Shown piece by piece: positions 1 through 8,072 of a stretch of DNA of 54,856 nucleotides. Source of the DNA: Phycisphaerae bacterium (GTDB lineage: Bacteria; Planctomycetota; Phycisphaerae; Phycisphaerales; UBA1924); the NCBI GenBank assembly GCA_014192545.1, contig BJHL01000006.1:122181-177036 (forward strand), given 5' to 3'. A program made the position numbers and the translations under genes. Below the pieces are notes generated by a model that did no database searches, was not told the DNA's origin, and worked only from the letters and a program-made list of their open reading frames with translations. Numbering within the stretch: position 1 is the first letter of the stretch; every line of letters begins with the position of its first letter.

Positions 1-582
1 CGCCGTGTCACACGGCTGCATCACGCCGTTGATCATCGTGCCGCAACCGCTCGAACTCCCCGCATTCACCGCCGCAATCAGCTTCTCAAGATCATCCCCA
101 CTGCCCGGCGACGTGCGATCATCCTCAAATCCATCATTATCAAAATCAACATCCAACCGCGAGCCCGGCATGCCGTTCACATCTTGCAAACCCTCGTCTA
201 GGCCCAAACCCGACGCCCCCACATTCACCGGCACCCCAAACGCCGTGTACGCAATCCGCACCGGATACAGGCCCAGCGTCGTATCCGTCGGCGAGTCCTG
301 CCGTGCCAGTGCCGTGTCAAACACCCCAATCACATGCCCCGCCCGATCCTGCAAATACATCACCCGCCGCTCGAGCGTGCCGTCACCATCATCATCCATC
401 TCGGCGTACACCGGACAATCAAGCTTGTGCCCCGCCCCACCACTCTCCCGCGCGCCGATCCCGCGATCCCCATACGCGTACCGCTCGCGCAGCTTCACCG
501 CCTGGTACTTGAAATCTTGCCGATACACCGCAACAAGCCGCCAGCGGTCGTCATCGCGTCTGATAGCGCAGTATGGACTCGC
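1..582 (-). pseudogene. Rhs core fragment, cut by window edge
   Basis: The minus strand of 1-554 encodes the same Rhs core segment seen in the full-length Rhs gene, from the DDRWRLVAVYRQ segment through the dockerin-like insert, and runs off the window. Homology to the full-length copy stops abruptly at about 554. The frame is open back to the TAA at 583-585, which is the stop of the preceding ORF, so only one stop codon separates the two. No signal peptide or Rhs N-terminus is present. By position it is the sixth displaced Rhs fragment of this locus; its toxin tip lies outside the window. I infer that it is silent or recombination stock rather than an independent gene. Confidence 0.75.
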
Positions 583-1032
583 TTAGAGTTTTGCAGCTGC
601 TGGCCGCGCTGCGCCGGGAATTAGTAGATAATCAAGTTCATTCGCATCCGCGAATGCTCGCCATGGATAGAAACCTGCGCAAGCATTGATTAGGTTGCGC
701 AGCGCGCCCATGCTCACAAAGACGATTTCCGTTGAACCACGTATCGTTGGTTGCTGATTTCGCCATGCTGGTGGCGCGGGCGACTTCATCTCGCAATCGA
801 TCACCATCCAGTCGGCTGCATCACGGGCGTCAAACAAGACGTCTACGAACGCAGTTGGTATCAGTCGATGCAACTCGTCTTCAGCGACTGGCAACGAGAT
901 GCGAGGACAGTACACGAAGACAGTTGCGATACCCGGAAGTTGCGACGCGCAGATCTGAATGACAGTCCCGTTTCCGTCGTCGTGGGGCACCACCACCGGT
1001 CGCAGATGTCGCGTTATGTCACGCTTCTTCAA
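583..1032 (-). CDS. Hypothetical protein, possible orphan immunity protein
   Basis: A 149-aa protein of no family I recognise. The TTG start at 1032 is supported by a GGAGG ribosome-binding site 7 bases upstream. It has no signal peptide or membrane segment, so it is probably cytoplasmic. It follows the likely immunity gene of the GIY-YIG tip (27-base gap) and precedes another Rhs core fragment, a slot normally held by immunity genes in this locus. It could be a second immunity protein for the same tip, or one left behind after its toxin tip was lost. The functional assignment rests on position only. Confidence 0.55.
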   Translation of the reverse strand: MKKRDITRHLRPVVVPHDDGNGTVIQICASQLPGIATVFVYCPRISLPVAEDELHRLIPTAFVDVLFDARDAADWMVIDCEMKSPAPPAWRNQQPTIRGSTEIVFVSMGALRNLINACAGFYPWRAFADANELDYLLIPGAARPAAAKL

Positions 1033-1058
1033 GGGCTAGCCTCCGTACCGCCGCGACT

Positions 1059-1439
1059 TCATCGTTTCTTACCTGCCCACAGCCGAAGCGATTGCTCGGC
1101 GTGCAACTGTTGCAATGCAACTCTGAACTGTTCAAGTAGGTACGGCCCGTAGTTGGGATCCGCGTCGCCGCCCCGAACTTTCTCGATGTCCATAGGAACA
1201 AATGCGACGATTCGCTTATGCCGGTGATTACGGCTGAACTGTGGCTGCGTGATCGGATTGTCCTCGGCAGGTACCCACTCGACAAGTTCGATGAGTTCGA
1301 CATCGCCGAAGTTGAGCGAGCCGAACTCCGACCGCATGGTGGATTCAACGAGGCGACTCGCAGCGACTCCGCGATTCTTGTAACTGCTATCAACTCGCTC
1401 ACAGATGCTCGAAAAAAATTCAATCCGCGGCATTTCCAT
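1059..1439 (-). CDS. Putative immunity protein for the GIY-YIG Rhs tip
   Basis: A small soluble protein of about 126 aa starting 10 bases after the stop of the GIY-YIG tip. An open frame extends upstream to 1508, but GGAG lies just before two ATG codons (1439 and 1433), so one of these is the likely start and the longer form would overlap the toxin heavily. I do not recognise the family. The immunity role is inferred from its place directly after a toxin tip, as for every other tip in this locus. It would act in the cytoplasm by binding the cognate tip. Confidence 0.55.
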   Translation of the reverse strand: MEMPRIEFFSSICERVDSSYKNRGVAASRLVESTMRSEFGSLNFGDVELIELVEWVPAEDNPITQPQFSRNHRHKRIVAFVPMDIEKVRGGDADPNYGPYLLEQFRVALQQLHAEQSLRLWAGKKR

Positions 1440-1449
1440 TTGCTCCGGA

Positions 1450-1881
1450 CTACCTGAAGACCTTATTGCCCTCGGGCATACACCCATGCAGATCGTAGAA
1501 GTCCTCAATCAGCCCCCGCTCAAGTGCTTTGGCGTCAAGCTTATTGTCAAAAACCTTGATGATTCGGTGCCCGAACTCACGTCCGGGGTACAACTTCTTC
1601 AACTCGCGCAACTGCGTTTGAATACGATTTGGGATGCCGTTGACGAGCTTTGTCTGGGACGACTCGCCGTATCGAAATGCACTTGACAGTCCTTTGGTAG
1701 TTATCTCATACACGATCGTCTTCCCCACGTATGCATTCGAGTTTTTGCTCACCGCCTTCGCGCCCACAACGATCGACGACACCACATATCCCGACCTGCT
1801 ACTCGTCGCCAGAACATGGATCGTTTCGAGCGTCGCGAGTGCAAGCCGAAGCTCGCCGAGCTTCAAACTCGTACTCAGCAC
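1450..1881 (-). CDS. Displaced Rhs C-terminal tip with GIY-YIG nuclease-like domain
   Basis: The listed start is a GTG inside Rhs-derived sequence; the Rhs-homologous frame is open back to about 1979, where similarity to the tip linker at 5343-6656 ends, so there is no native start. Residues 1-45 are the linker shared with that fragment (SLKLGELRLA, TLETIHVLATSSR). Residues 50-143 carry GIY-YIG-like landmarks in order: VYE (57-59), RYGES (70-74), Arg86, a Glu near 121-126 and Asn139 in EGNK. GIY-YIG domains are metal-dependent nucleases known among polymorphic toxin tips. No Rhs core or signal peptide remains, so delivery would require recombination onto the full-length gene. Confidence 0.7.
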   Translation of the reverse strand: MLSTSLKLGELRLALATLETIHVLATSSRSGYVVSSIVVGAKAVSKNSNAYVGKTIVYEITTKGLSSAFRYGESSQTKLVNGIPNRIQTQLRELKKLYPGREFGHRIIKVFDNKLDAKALERGLIEDFYDLHGCMPEGNKVFR

Positions 1882-2069
1882 AAAGGCTCGGCCGGTGTTG
1901 CTCGTCGCAGCTTTCGCCAGCCCGGCCGTCGCCGCGTTTGCCGCGCCACCAGTCGCCGCAGCGAGCGCCGCTTCGCGACCCAGCCTCCGGGGTCAGGCGA
2001 GCCGAAACGTCATTGTTCTATATCTCGTGGTCGCGATCGCGTTCTCGAGCACTTGATCAGGTCAGTGAG

Positions 2070-2540
2070 TCAGGTTCTCAAAGTCAATAGGATTACTTCC
2101 GACGCCGACAGCGAGTGTTCGCGAACATACGACACTCGGTGTATGCCTTCACGAAGTCGTATATGTAATGATGCATAAGGCGAATGACTGCTCGGCCCGA
2201 CTCCCGCATCGAATAGCACACAATCACCGGCCGCGAAGAGTTCCGTATGACCATCCCAGACATTTTGTTCAATTGTCCTTAATGCATGTGAGATGACCTC
2301 TAAACCATCATCCGCCGCGACCCACCGCACAAACGCTACCCCTCCATTCGCATGAATGAGTGTTGTAGGCAATGGCTCATCGTTGAGAATCAAGCACGGC
2401 TCTGAGTGCAACTGGCATACGCTGCAGACCGCAGTCACATCATCGAGTAGAGTTGCGTCTCTTGCAGAACGCCATGCACTAGCAACTCTCTTGCTAGCAA
2501 ACACTAGCTTTCCGGTAGTTTCGATCCATTGATCAATCAT
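2070..2540 (-). CDS. Imm21-like immunity protein
   Basis: A 156-aa soluble protein beginning MIDQWIETTG. The middle of the protein (ILNDEP, a following Thr-Thr, then VRWVAADDG) resembles the Imm21 immunity family pattern of a G/N-D-E-P-x-T motif followed by an RW segment; this is recall of a family pattern, not a search. The ATG at 2540 has AAGGA 6 bases upstream. It lies 67 bases after the stop of the preceding Rhs fragment, whose zinc-type nuclease-like tip it presumably neutralises. It is followed by the start of the next Rhs fragment about 90 bases on. Confidence 0.6.
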   Translation of the reverse strand: MIDQWIETTGKLVFASKRVASAWRSARDATLLDDVTAVCSVCQLHSEPCLILNDEPLPTTLIHANGGVAFVRWVAADDGLEVISHALRTIEQNVWDGHTELFAAGDCVLFDAGVGPSSHSPYASLHIRLREGIHRVSYVREHSLSASEVILLTLRT

Positions 2541-2607
2541 TTAGATCCTTTGCCAAACTACAAGCTACGTGGCTTATTTACAGTTACTCACCGCCTTGGT
2601 ACACTCC

Positions 2608-4347
2608 CTATGGTATGCGATGCCACCATCGAACGAGTCCCCCCTGACTGTTACTGCAGGTTATGCAGTGAGGGTAGAGACGTTGTGTTCCTGGGGGCGG
2701 ATTCAAGCCAGATGGCGGCTGATGGTCAGGGATGAAATTGCAGGATTTTGTTCCAGGGTTCTTTGTACCACATTGGTGACATCCGTCAACACGACCGAGC
2801 TGATTTATCGCTTCTCTTTCTGCTTTCGAGAACAGTCGGCCAGAATTGCGAGCTGGAATGGACATGCCATCTTCAGAAGCGAGGTATGCGGAGCGCGCAC
2901 TTGCCTTCCCCACTCCGCTGAAGGCCGTCTGTAGCGCCTTCGTCACTTTCTGCCCGACTGCCCCACCTGCAGCGCCTGTGACAGTCGAAAGCAATGTTTC
3001 TTGCAGGCTGTACGAGTCTCGTACCCTCATCCCCATCTGAATGAGTTGAGACGTCACATCGCCACCCATACCTATGCCACCGCCCAGCGCGGCTCCATGC
3101 CATGCGCTCTTCATACCAAAGCTAGTAAACGCGCCACTTCCGCCCGTAGCAAGGACAATCACGATATTCACCGCCGTTGAAACAATCTCACGCGTCTCAC
3201 CATCACGAACTTCAATCAGCTGCGCGTACGTCTGATTCAGGCTCTGCTGATCTACCGCACGCTGAATCTGCATCGTCGCGAGCCACGCCGCGTCCTGTGC
3301 ACGAGTCAATCCGCTGAGATGGTCGATCGCTTCACGATAACCATCAGTGACCTCACCGATGAAGTCAGACATTCCGTACAACCCCATCGGGTCATACATA
3401 TGCACCGGCTCGTTCCCGCAGTATGCATATCTATTCAGCCCATCCACGAAGTACGCGGGGTCGGGCTGCAACCAACGCTGGATTTCGGGGTCATACGCGC
3501 GGTGTCGCACGTGATAGATATGCAGGTGCCGGTCGTACCAATAGCCGCGGTACAGGAACCGATACTCGCCGATGTCACCCGCCGGCACGTAGTACGTGCC
3601 CTGCTTCGCCGCGATGAACGCTGTGATGTCGTCACCGTTCACTTCGCCATCGCGATTGAAATCAGCCGTATCGCACGGCTGCATCACGCCGTTGATGATC
3701 GTGCCGCAGCCACTCGAACTGCCCGCATTCACCGCCGCGATCAGCTTCTCAAGATCATCCCCACTGCCCGGCGACGTGCGATCATCCTCATATCCATCAT
3801 TATCAAAATCAACATCCGGCCGCGAGCCCGGCATGCCGTTCACATCTTGCAAACTCTCGTCTAGGCCCAAACCCGACGCCCCCACATTCACCGGCACACC
3901 AAACGCCGTGTATGCAATCCGCACCGGATACAGCCCCAGCGTCGTATCCGTCGGCGAGTCCTGCCGCGCGAGTGCCGTATCAAACACCCCAATCACATGC
4001 CCCGCACGATCCTGCAAATACATCACCCGCCGCTCGAGCGTCCCATCCCCATCACTATCCATCTCGGCGTACACCGGACAATCAAGCTTGTGCCCCGCCC
4101 CACCACTCTCCCGCGCGCCGATCCCGCGATCCCCATACGCGTACCGCTCGCGCAGCTTCATCTCCTGATACTTGAAATCCTGCCGATACACTGCCACAAG
4201 CCGCCAGCGGTCGTCATACGCGTACCAATCAACATTCTCATTCTCAAGATCGCCGTCCTCGCTATCAAGGTCATATGCCGCCGACCGCAAACGGCCCAGC
4301 GAGTCATACGTGAAGCGCGCGAACAACAACCCGCGAACATCCGGCAA
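2608..4347 (-). CDS. Displaced Rhs fragment with Cys/His nuclease-like tip
   Basis: An open frame of 579 aa whose first codon (TTG) has no convincing ribosome-binding site; homology to the full-length Rhs protein begins at about 4380. It contains the last Rhs/YD core segment, the dockerin-like insert (DFDNDGYEDD and DFNRDGEVNGDD), the conserved core end (HLHIYHVRHRAYDPEIQRW) and a tip starting after MYDPMG. The tip has a long Gly/Ala-rich linker and a C-terminal domain with CHQCG, an IPDHQPP motif and LYPHCITCS, which looks like a treble-clef or HNH-type zinc nuclease: two Cys pairs plus an Asp-His. The DNase role is inferred. The fragment lacks a signal peptide and the N-terminal 80% of an Rhs protein. 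Confidence 0.75.
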   Translation of the reverse strand: MPDVRGLLFARFTYDSLGRLRSAAYDLDSEDGDLENENVDWYAYDDRWRLVAVYRQDFKYQEMKLRERYAYGDRGIGARESGGAGHKLDCPVYAEMDSDGDGTLERRVMYLQDRAGHVIGVFDTALARQDSPTDTTLGLYPVRIAYTAFGVPVNVGASGLGLDESLQDVNGMPGSRPDVDFDNDGYEDDRTSPGSGDDLEKLIAAVNAGSSSGCGTIINGVMQPCDTADFNRDGEVNGDDITAFIAAKQGTYYVPAGDIGEYRFLYRGYWYDRHLHIYHVRHRAYDPEIQRWLQPDPAYFVDGLNRYAYCGNEPVHMYDPMGLYGMSDFIGEVTDGYREAIDHLSGLTRAQDAAWLATMQIQRAVDQQSLNQTYAQLIEVRDGETREIVSTAVNIVIVLATGGSGAFTSFGMKSAWHGAALGGGIGMGGDVTSQLIQMGMRVRDSYSLQETLLSTVTGAAGGAVGQKVTKALQTAFSGVGKASARSAYLASEDGMSIPARNSGRLFSKAEREAINQLGRVDGCHQCGTKNPGTKSCNFIPDHQPPSGLNPPPGTQRLYPHCITCSNSQGGLVRWWHRIP

Positions 4348-4392
4348 CCCAGGCCCGGCCGCGTGCCGGCGATACTCGCCACCAAAACAAGT

Positions 4393-5340
4393 TTACTTAT
4401 GGTACGCCAGTTGTTTCAGTAACTGCCAGACTTCTTCAACAACGGGGTTCGACAAGTGCTTTGGTTGAAATAGGTCACGCTTTGTAAGCAGTGCCCATTC
4501 GCTATAATGATCTGCAAATATAATGTTTAGACTCGGCAAGACCGCGGCAACTTCGCGATTGGGATACTTACCGAGCAACTCGATTAACTTCAGACGCGCC
4601 GCAGAACGTGATGCAATGACAACACAATGCCCGTCAGCAGGCGGGGTCACTTGCTCCAGTGTGGCCGGTGGGAAAATGGTAGCATCACTTACATACGCAT
4701 CGGTCAGATCGATCTGATAGACCGAGTCAACCTGTGACGCATTGGAAAAAAGCGGTTGCAAAGGAGGATACAACTCTCCGCGAAGGAACACTTGATGAAA
4801 CCGTCCTTGCACTTTGAGATTGAACAAACGTGGCGCGTCGCATTCAACCGACGTGGTATTGCAGTCGATCCATGAGCAGTTCCGCCACGTAGACCGATGA
4901 AGCATCATCCCTCGCATCTTGCACTTGGACAGCATCGTATCTTCCACGTTGCTTGGACCGCACTCAGCGCACTCAAACGTGACATTATCCAAATCACTTC
5001 GCTCGAAAGAACACTTTTGAATCGGGCAGCCTCCGAACCGGCCATAGCACCATTGACACTGCGAAAAGATGCAACTCCTAAACTCGCAATTACTGGCACT
5101 TACATCACCGAAGTCCCATCCACGAAAGTGGCAGTCACGAAACACGCGTTGGCGAATGCTCGGACGTCCGACGCTGAGTACCTCAGCCAACACAACGCCA
5201 TCAATCTCGCCACTTCGAGTCCAAGCCGCAAATTCTGACGGATCCTCCGATGACGAACCAGTCAAGTAATCGCTCAAACGCGATCTGAACGCGTTTGGAA
5301 GCGCAGTAGATGCCGCAATTCGCCCGCGAATTATGCCCAT
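4393..5340 (-). CDS. Pentapeptide-repeat protein, putative immunity to the upstream Rhs tip
   Basis: A 315-aa protein. The ATG at 5340 is 2 bases after the toxin stop, with GGAG about 8 bases upstream inside the toxin's last codons; a longer frame to 5424 would overlap the toxin and is less likely. Roughly residues 80-180 form irregular pentapeptide repeats: CHFRGWDFGD, CEFRSCIFSQCQ, CSFERSDLDNVTFE. Pentapeptide repeats fold as a right-handed quadrilateral beta-helix, and some members (MfpA, Qnr) mimic DNA. The C-terminal 130 residues are not recognised. Its position right after a nuclease-like tip makes it the likely immunity protein; DNA mimicry is a hypothesis. Confidence 0.65.
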   Translation of the reverse strand: MGIIRGRIAASTALPNAFRSRLSDYLTGSSSEDPSEFAAWTRSGEIDGVVLAEVLSVGRPSIRQRVFRDCHFRGWDFGDVSASNCEFRSCIFSQCQWCYGRFGGCPIQKCSFERSDLDNVTFECAECGPSNVEDTMLSKCKMRGMMLHRSTWRNCSWIDCNTTSVECDAPRLFNLKVQGRFHQVFLRGELYPPLQPLFSNASQVDSVYQIDLTDAYVSDATIFPPATLEQVTPPADGHCVVIASRSAARLKLIELLGKYPNREVAAVLPSLNIIFADHYSEWALLTKRDLFQPKHLSNPVVEEVWQLLKQLAYHK

Positions 5341-5342
5341 GT

Positions 5343-6656
5343 CTACTCCGTAGGAATTCGGGTTCCACCAGGACCATATTTCCTGCAGTGCTGACCCCAC
5401 TGACCGGGCGTCGTGAGATCCCACCAGTGATGTGAATTCTTTGAGATGATATCCGCACCGGGTCGCCCCTGCTTTGTGATGTTCACATACTGCAAAAGTT
5501 CATTATCTGCTTGCATCAACCTCTTGGCCAGTTGATCAATGCGTTGTCCACGGTGAGCGGCGAGCCGAGCGGAATCACTTGCCTGTTTTGCAGAGAGATA
5601 TCGAAGTGGATTTGCATCAAATAGTCCCACCGCTTGCCTCGCGTATTGCGTTACTCTCTGCGTAATCCACGAGTGCGATCCAGGCACCTTCGCGCCGGCG
5701 ACTAGCGACGACACCACATATCCCGCCCTGCTACTCGTCGCCAGCACATGAATCGTTTCAAGCGTCGCAGGCGCAAGCCGAAGCTCGCCGAGCTTCAAAC
5801 TCACACTCAGCACGAAAGCCCAGCCTGTGTTGCTCGTCGCTGCTTTCGCTAGCCCTGCTGTCGCCGCGTTTGCCGCGCCACCGGTCGCCGCAGCAATCGC
5901 CGCCTCTCGACTCAGTACAGCGAAACCTTCACTCCACGCATATGCACCACCCAACCCATGTTCTGCACCCGCCATACGCGTTTCAGCAGCTAGTTGATTC
6001 AACGCATCAAACGACTCAAAGGTAAACTGATTTGCTGCAAGAATGACTCCATCGCCGGCGCCCTCCACAAAGCCCTGCCATGCGGCGTTGCCGCTCGCCG
6101 TACCCGGCAATTGCAACGCAAGAAAGGTTTCCACCCAATCATCATCCCACGCCCACAACCCCATCGGGTCATACATATGCACCGGCTCGTTCCCGCAGTA
6201 TGCATATCTATTCAAACCATCCACGAAGTACGCCGGGTCGGGCTGCAGCCAACGCTGGATTTCCGGGTCATACGCGCGGTGTCGGACGTGATAAATATGC
6301 AGGTGCCGGTCGTACCAGTAGCCGCGGTATAGGAATCGGTACTCACCGATGTCACCCGCCGGCACGTAGTAGGTGCCCGCCTTCGCCGCGATGAACGCTG
6401 TGATGTCATCGCCGTTCACTTCGCCATCGCGATTGAAATCAGCCGTATCGCACGGCTGCATCACGCCGTTGATGATCGTGCCGCAGTTTGCCGAACTCCC
6501 CGCATTCACCGCCGCAATCAGCTTCTCAAGATCGTCCCCACTGCCCGGCGACGTGCGATCATCCTCATACCCATCGTTATCAAAATCAACATCCAGCCGC
6601 GACCCCGGCAGCCCGTTCACATCTTGCAAACCAAGCCCCGACGCCCCCACATTCAC
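5343..6656 (-). CDS. Displaced Rhs fragment with possible restriction-endonuclease-like tip
   Basis: A 437-aa open frame starting at a GTG in Rhs core; homology to the full-length protein begins at about 6655, right after the previous immunity gene (15-base gap). Order: NVGASGLGLQDV, dockerin-like insert, core end, MYDPMGLWAWDDDW junction, then a tip. The tip linker (from about residue 245) shares the segment GGAANAATAGLAKAATSN and the following stretch with the GIY-YIG tip at 1450-1881. The last 45 residues (GADI, WWDLTTPGQWGQH, RKYGPGG) look like a small nuclease-type toxin; the D-L-T-T and H..KYG pattern recalls restriction-endonuclease-fold toxins, but this is not certain. Confidence 0.65.
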   Translation of the reverse strand: MNVGASGLGLQDVNGLPGSRLDVDFDNDGYEDDRTSPGSGDDLEKLIAAVNAGSSANCGTIINGVMQPCDTADFNRDGEVNGDDITAFIAAKAGTYYVPAGDIGEYRFLYRGYWYDRHLHIYHVRHRAYDPEIQRWLQPDPAYFVDGLNRYAYCGNEPVHMYDPMGLWAWDDDWVETFLALQLPGTASGNAAWQGFVEGAGDGVILAANQFTFESFDALNQLAAETRMAGAEHGLGGAYAWSEGFAVLSREAAIAAATGGAANAATAGLAKAATSNTGWAFVLSVSLKLGELRLAPATLETIHVLATSSRAGYVVSSLVAGAKVPGSHSWITQRVTQYARQAVGLFDANPLRYLSAKQASDSARLAAHRGQRIDQLAKRLMQADNELLQYVNITKQGRPGADIISKNSHHWWDLTTPGQWGQHCRKYGPGGTRIPTE

Positions 6657-6671
6657 GAGCAGAACTATGCA

Positions 6672-6983
6672 TCAAATATGTCGGTTAGAGAGCACTTGTG
6701 AAAGCGAAACGAGAAATTTCATGTCGGGTACCGGTCCGTATCCTAACAACGCGAAGTAGTGATCTGGTTCGATTCCACGCTCTGGTTTCTCTGACACTAT
6801 GAGTCGAGCCTGCGCTCCGTTCTTGTGAGAGATGATAAACTCTAAGCCGTTGCTCTCTTCGAACGCGTGATCGCGCATGACCCTTTGTACCGTAACATCC
6901 GTTTGTCCATGCCTGAGAAGCCAACCTTGAGGGTCAATTGCGACTGACGGATCGCATCGACATGGAAGTTCTTTCTCTTTCAC
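6672..6983 (-). CDS. Immunity protein, paralogue of the one at 7761-8072
   Basis: A 103-aa soluble protein. The GTG at 6983 overlaps the toxin stop as GTGA and follows a GGGGAGG ribosome-binding site, so it is preferred over an upstream in-frame start. It aligns along its length with the immunity protein at 7761-8072: CDPSVAIDP against CGPSVATDP, EFIISHKNGAQARLIVSE against EYVVTHADGRSVILIISAE, and HYFALLGYG against YYLLYFGRR. Two toxin/immunity pairs with related members on both sides strongly support the immunity role. The family itself is not one I can name. Confidence 0.7.
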   Translation of the reverse strand: MKEKELPCRCDPSVAIDPQGWLLRHGQTDVTVQRVMRDHAFEESNGLEFIISHKNGAQARLIVSEKPERGIEPDHYFALLGYGPVPDMKFLVSLSQVLSNRHI

Positions 6984-7657
6984 GAGCCTCCCCAACCTCT
7001 CACGAAGCCTCGCCAAGCAGCGACAGCACAGTTTCCAGCCACACCTCCAGTTTGAACAACACCGGCTGAGTTCAACACTGGAATTCCTCGTATTGTAAGC
7101 CAGGTGGTCGAAAGAGCCGCTGAAGCCGCTTTCTCCGTAACTTGAAGTCCCGCCCCAGTAGCACCCCAGGCGTGAACAAGTTTACCTCCAGACCCATAGA
7201 CCACATGCGTATTGCCATAAACGGTTCGACCAATTGACACTTCCATTGTTGGCATGCCAGCCGCCTGCGCACCGCTGAGTAACGACGCCGCTAACAACGC
7301 GCCACCCGCCGTGTACCCAGCGTACCTGCTCGCGGCCAACTGAGGATTCTCGGCGTCATACAACATCCCCATCGCATCGAGTTGGTGCTGCGAATATCCG
7401 GCCATCCCGATGGTCACGACTTGCACTGCGGCATTCGTCGTCACCAGAAATCCATCGCTCGCCCCTCGAAGAAAGTTCTTCGCGACTTCGCGCTGCGTCA
7501 CCACATCAATGATCGTCTCGACCCAGTCATCATCCCACGCCCACAACCCCATCGGGTCATACATATGCACCGGCTCGTTCCCGCAGCATGCATATCTATT
7601 CAAGCCATCCACGAAGTACGCCGGGTCCGGCTGGAGCAATACCCCCAGTACCGTCAC
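6980..7657 (-). CDS. Displaced Rhs C-terminal tip, paralogue of the full-length Rhs tip
   Basis: A 225-aa frame whose Rhs homology begins at about 7634 (LQPDPAYFVDGLNRYACC); the first few residues are unrelated junction sequence. After MYDPMGLWAWDDDW it keeps the same linker as the full-length Rhs protein (IIDVVTQREVAKNF, YAGYTAGGALLAAS), then a diverged tip. The tip conserves with the full-length tip a His in GNTHVVYGS, a second His in VHAWG, IPVLNS, and a Cys in GNCAVAAW followed by FVRGW. No family is recognised; the conserved His, His and Cys could be catalytic. The stop overlaps the next immunity start as GTGA. Confidence 0.7.
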   Translation of the reverse strand: MTVLGVLLQPDPAYFVDGLNRYACCGNEPVHMYDPMGLWAWDDDWVETIIDVVTQREVAKNFLRGASDGFLVTTNAAVQVVTIGMAGYSQHQLDAMGMLYDAENPQLAASRYAGYTAGGALLAASLLSGAQAAGMPTMEVSIGRTVYGNTHVVYGSGGKLVHAWGATGAGLQVTEKAASAALSTTWLTIRGIPVLNSAGVVQTGGVAGNCAVAAWRGFVRGWGGS

Positions 7658-7760
7658 GACATGATTCGGTGATTATCGAACTCACGAAATGCATGGATCG
7701 GGTTGTAAGTATCAATGATATTGGAAAACAACAACTTTGACTTAATTTACATAATTTTTA

Positions 7761-8072
7761 TTATGCCAAAGGATCAGATGTCAAATCTTTTAGAAGCATA
7801 TCAGCTAATGATGCATCACGTTTATCGACACGTCGCCCAAAATACAACAGATAATACTTGCCAGTATAAAATACATCAGCTTCTGCCGAAATAATTAGAA
7901 TGACTGAACGTCCATCCGCATGCGTCACGACGTACTCATTACCGTCAATCACTCCATTTGCCAGAATAGTTCTGCCTGGACTGACTGTTAAGTTTGAATC
8001 ACATCGTTCAATGCTAGTAATAGGGTCCGTTGCAACACTTGGGCCACAGTACCAACCTTTACCATAGTTCAC
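7761..8072 (-). CDS. Immunity protein for the full-length Rhs tip
   Basis: A 103-aa soluble protein. The GTG at 8072 shares GTGA with the Rhs stop and sits 8 bases after GGAGG, so translation is coupled to the toxin. An in-frame TTG at 8123 would make a longer form but has poorer support. It is a clear paralogue of the 6672-6983 protein with the same length, same start arrangement and matching motifs (CGPSVATDP, YVVTHADGRS, YYLLYFGRR). It should bind and block the adjacent Rhs tip in the cytoplasm. The downstream 126 bases to the next Rhs fragment are AT-rich and look noncoding. Confidence 0.7.
   Translation of the reverse strand: MNYGKGWYCGPSVATDPITSIERCDSNLTVSPGRTILANGVIDGNEYVVTHADGRSVILIISAEADVFYTGKYYLLYFGRRVDKRDASLADMLLKDLTSDPLA

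Noticed and set aside
3319..4168. Plus-strand ORFs repeated at 5..586, 3596..4168 and 8853..9434
   Set aside because: They recur only because the Rhs core on the other strand is repeated; they are antisense shadows.
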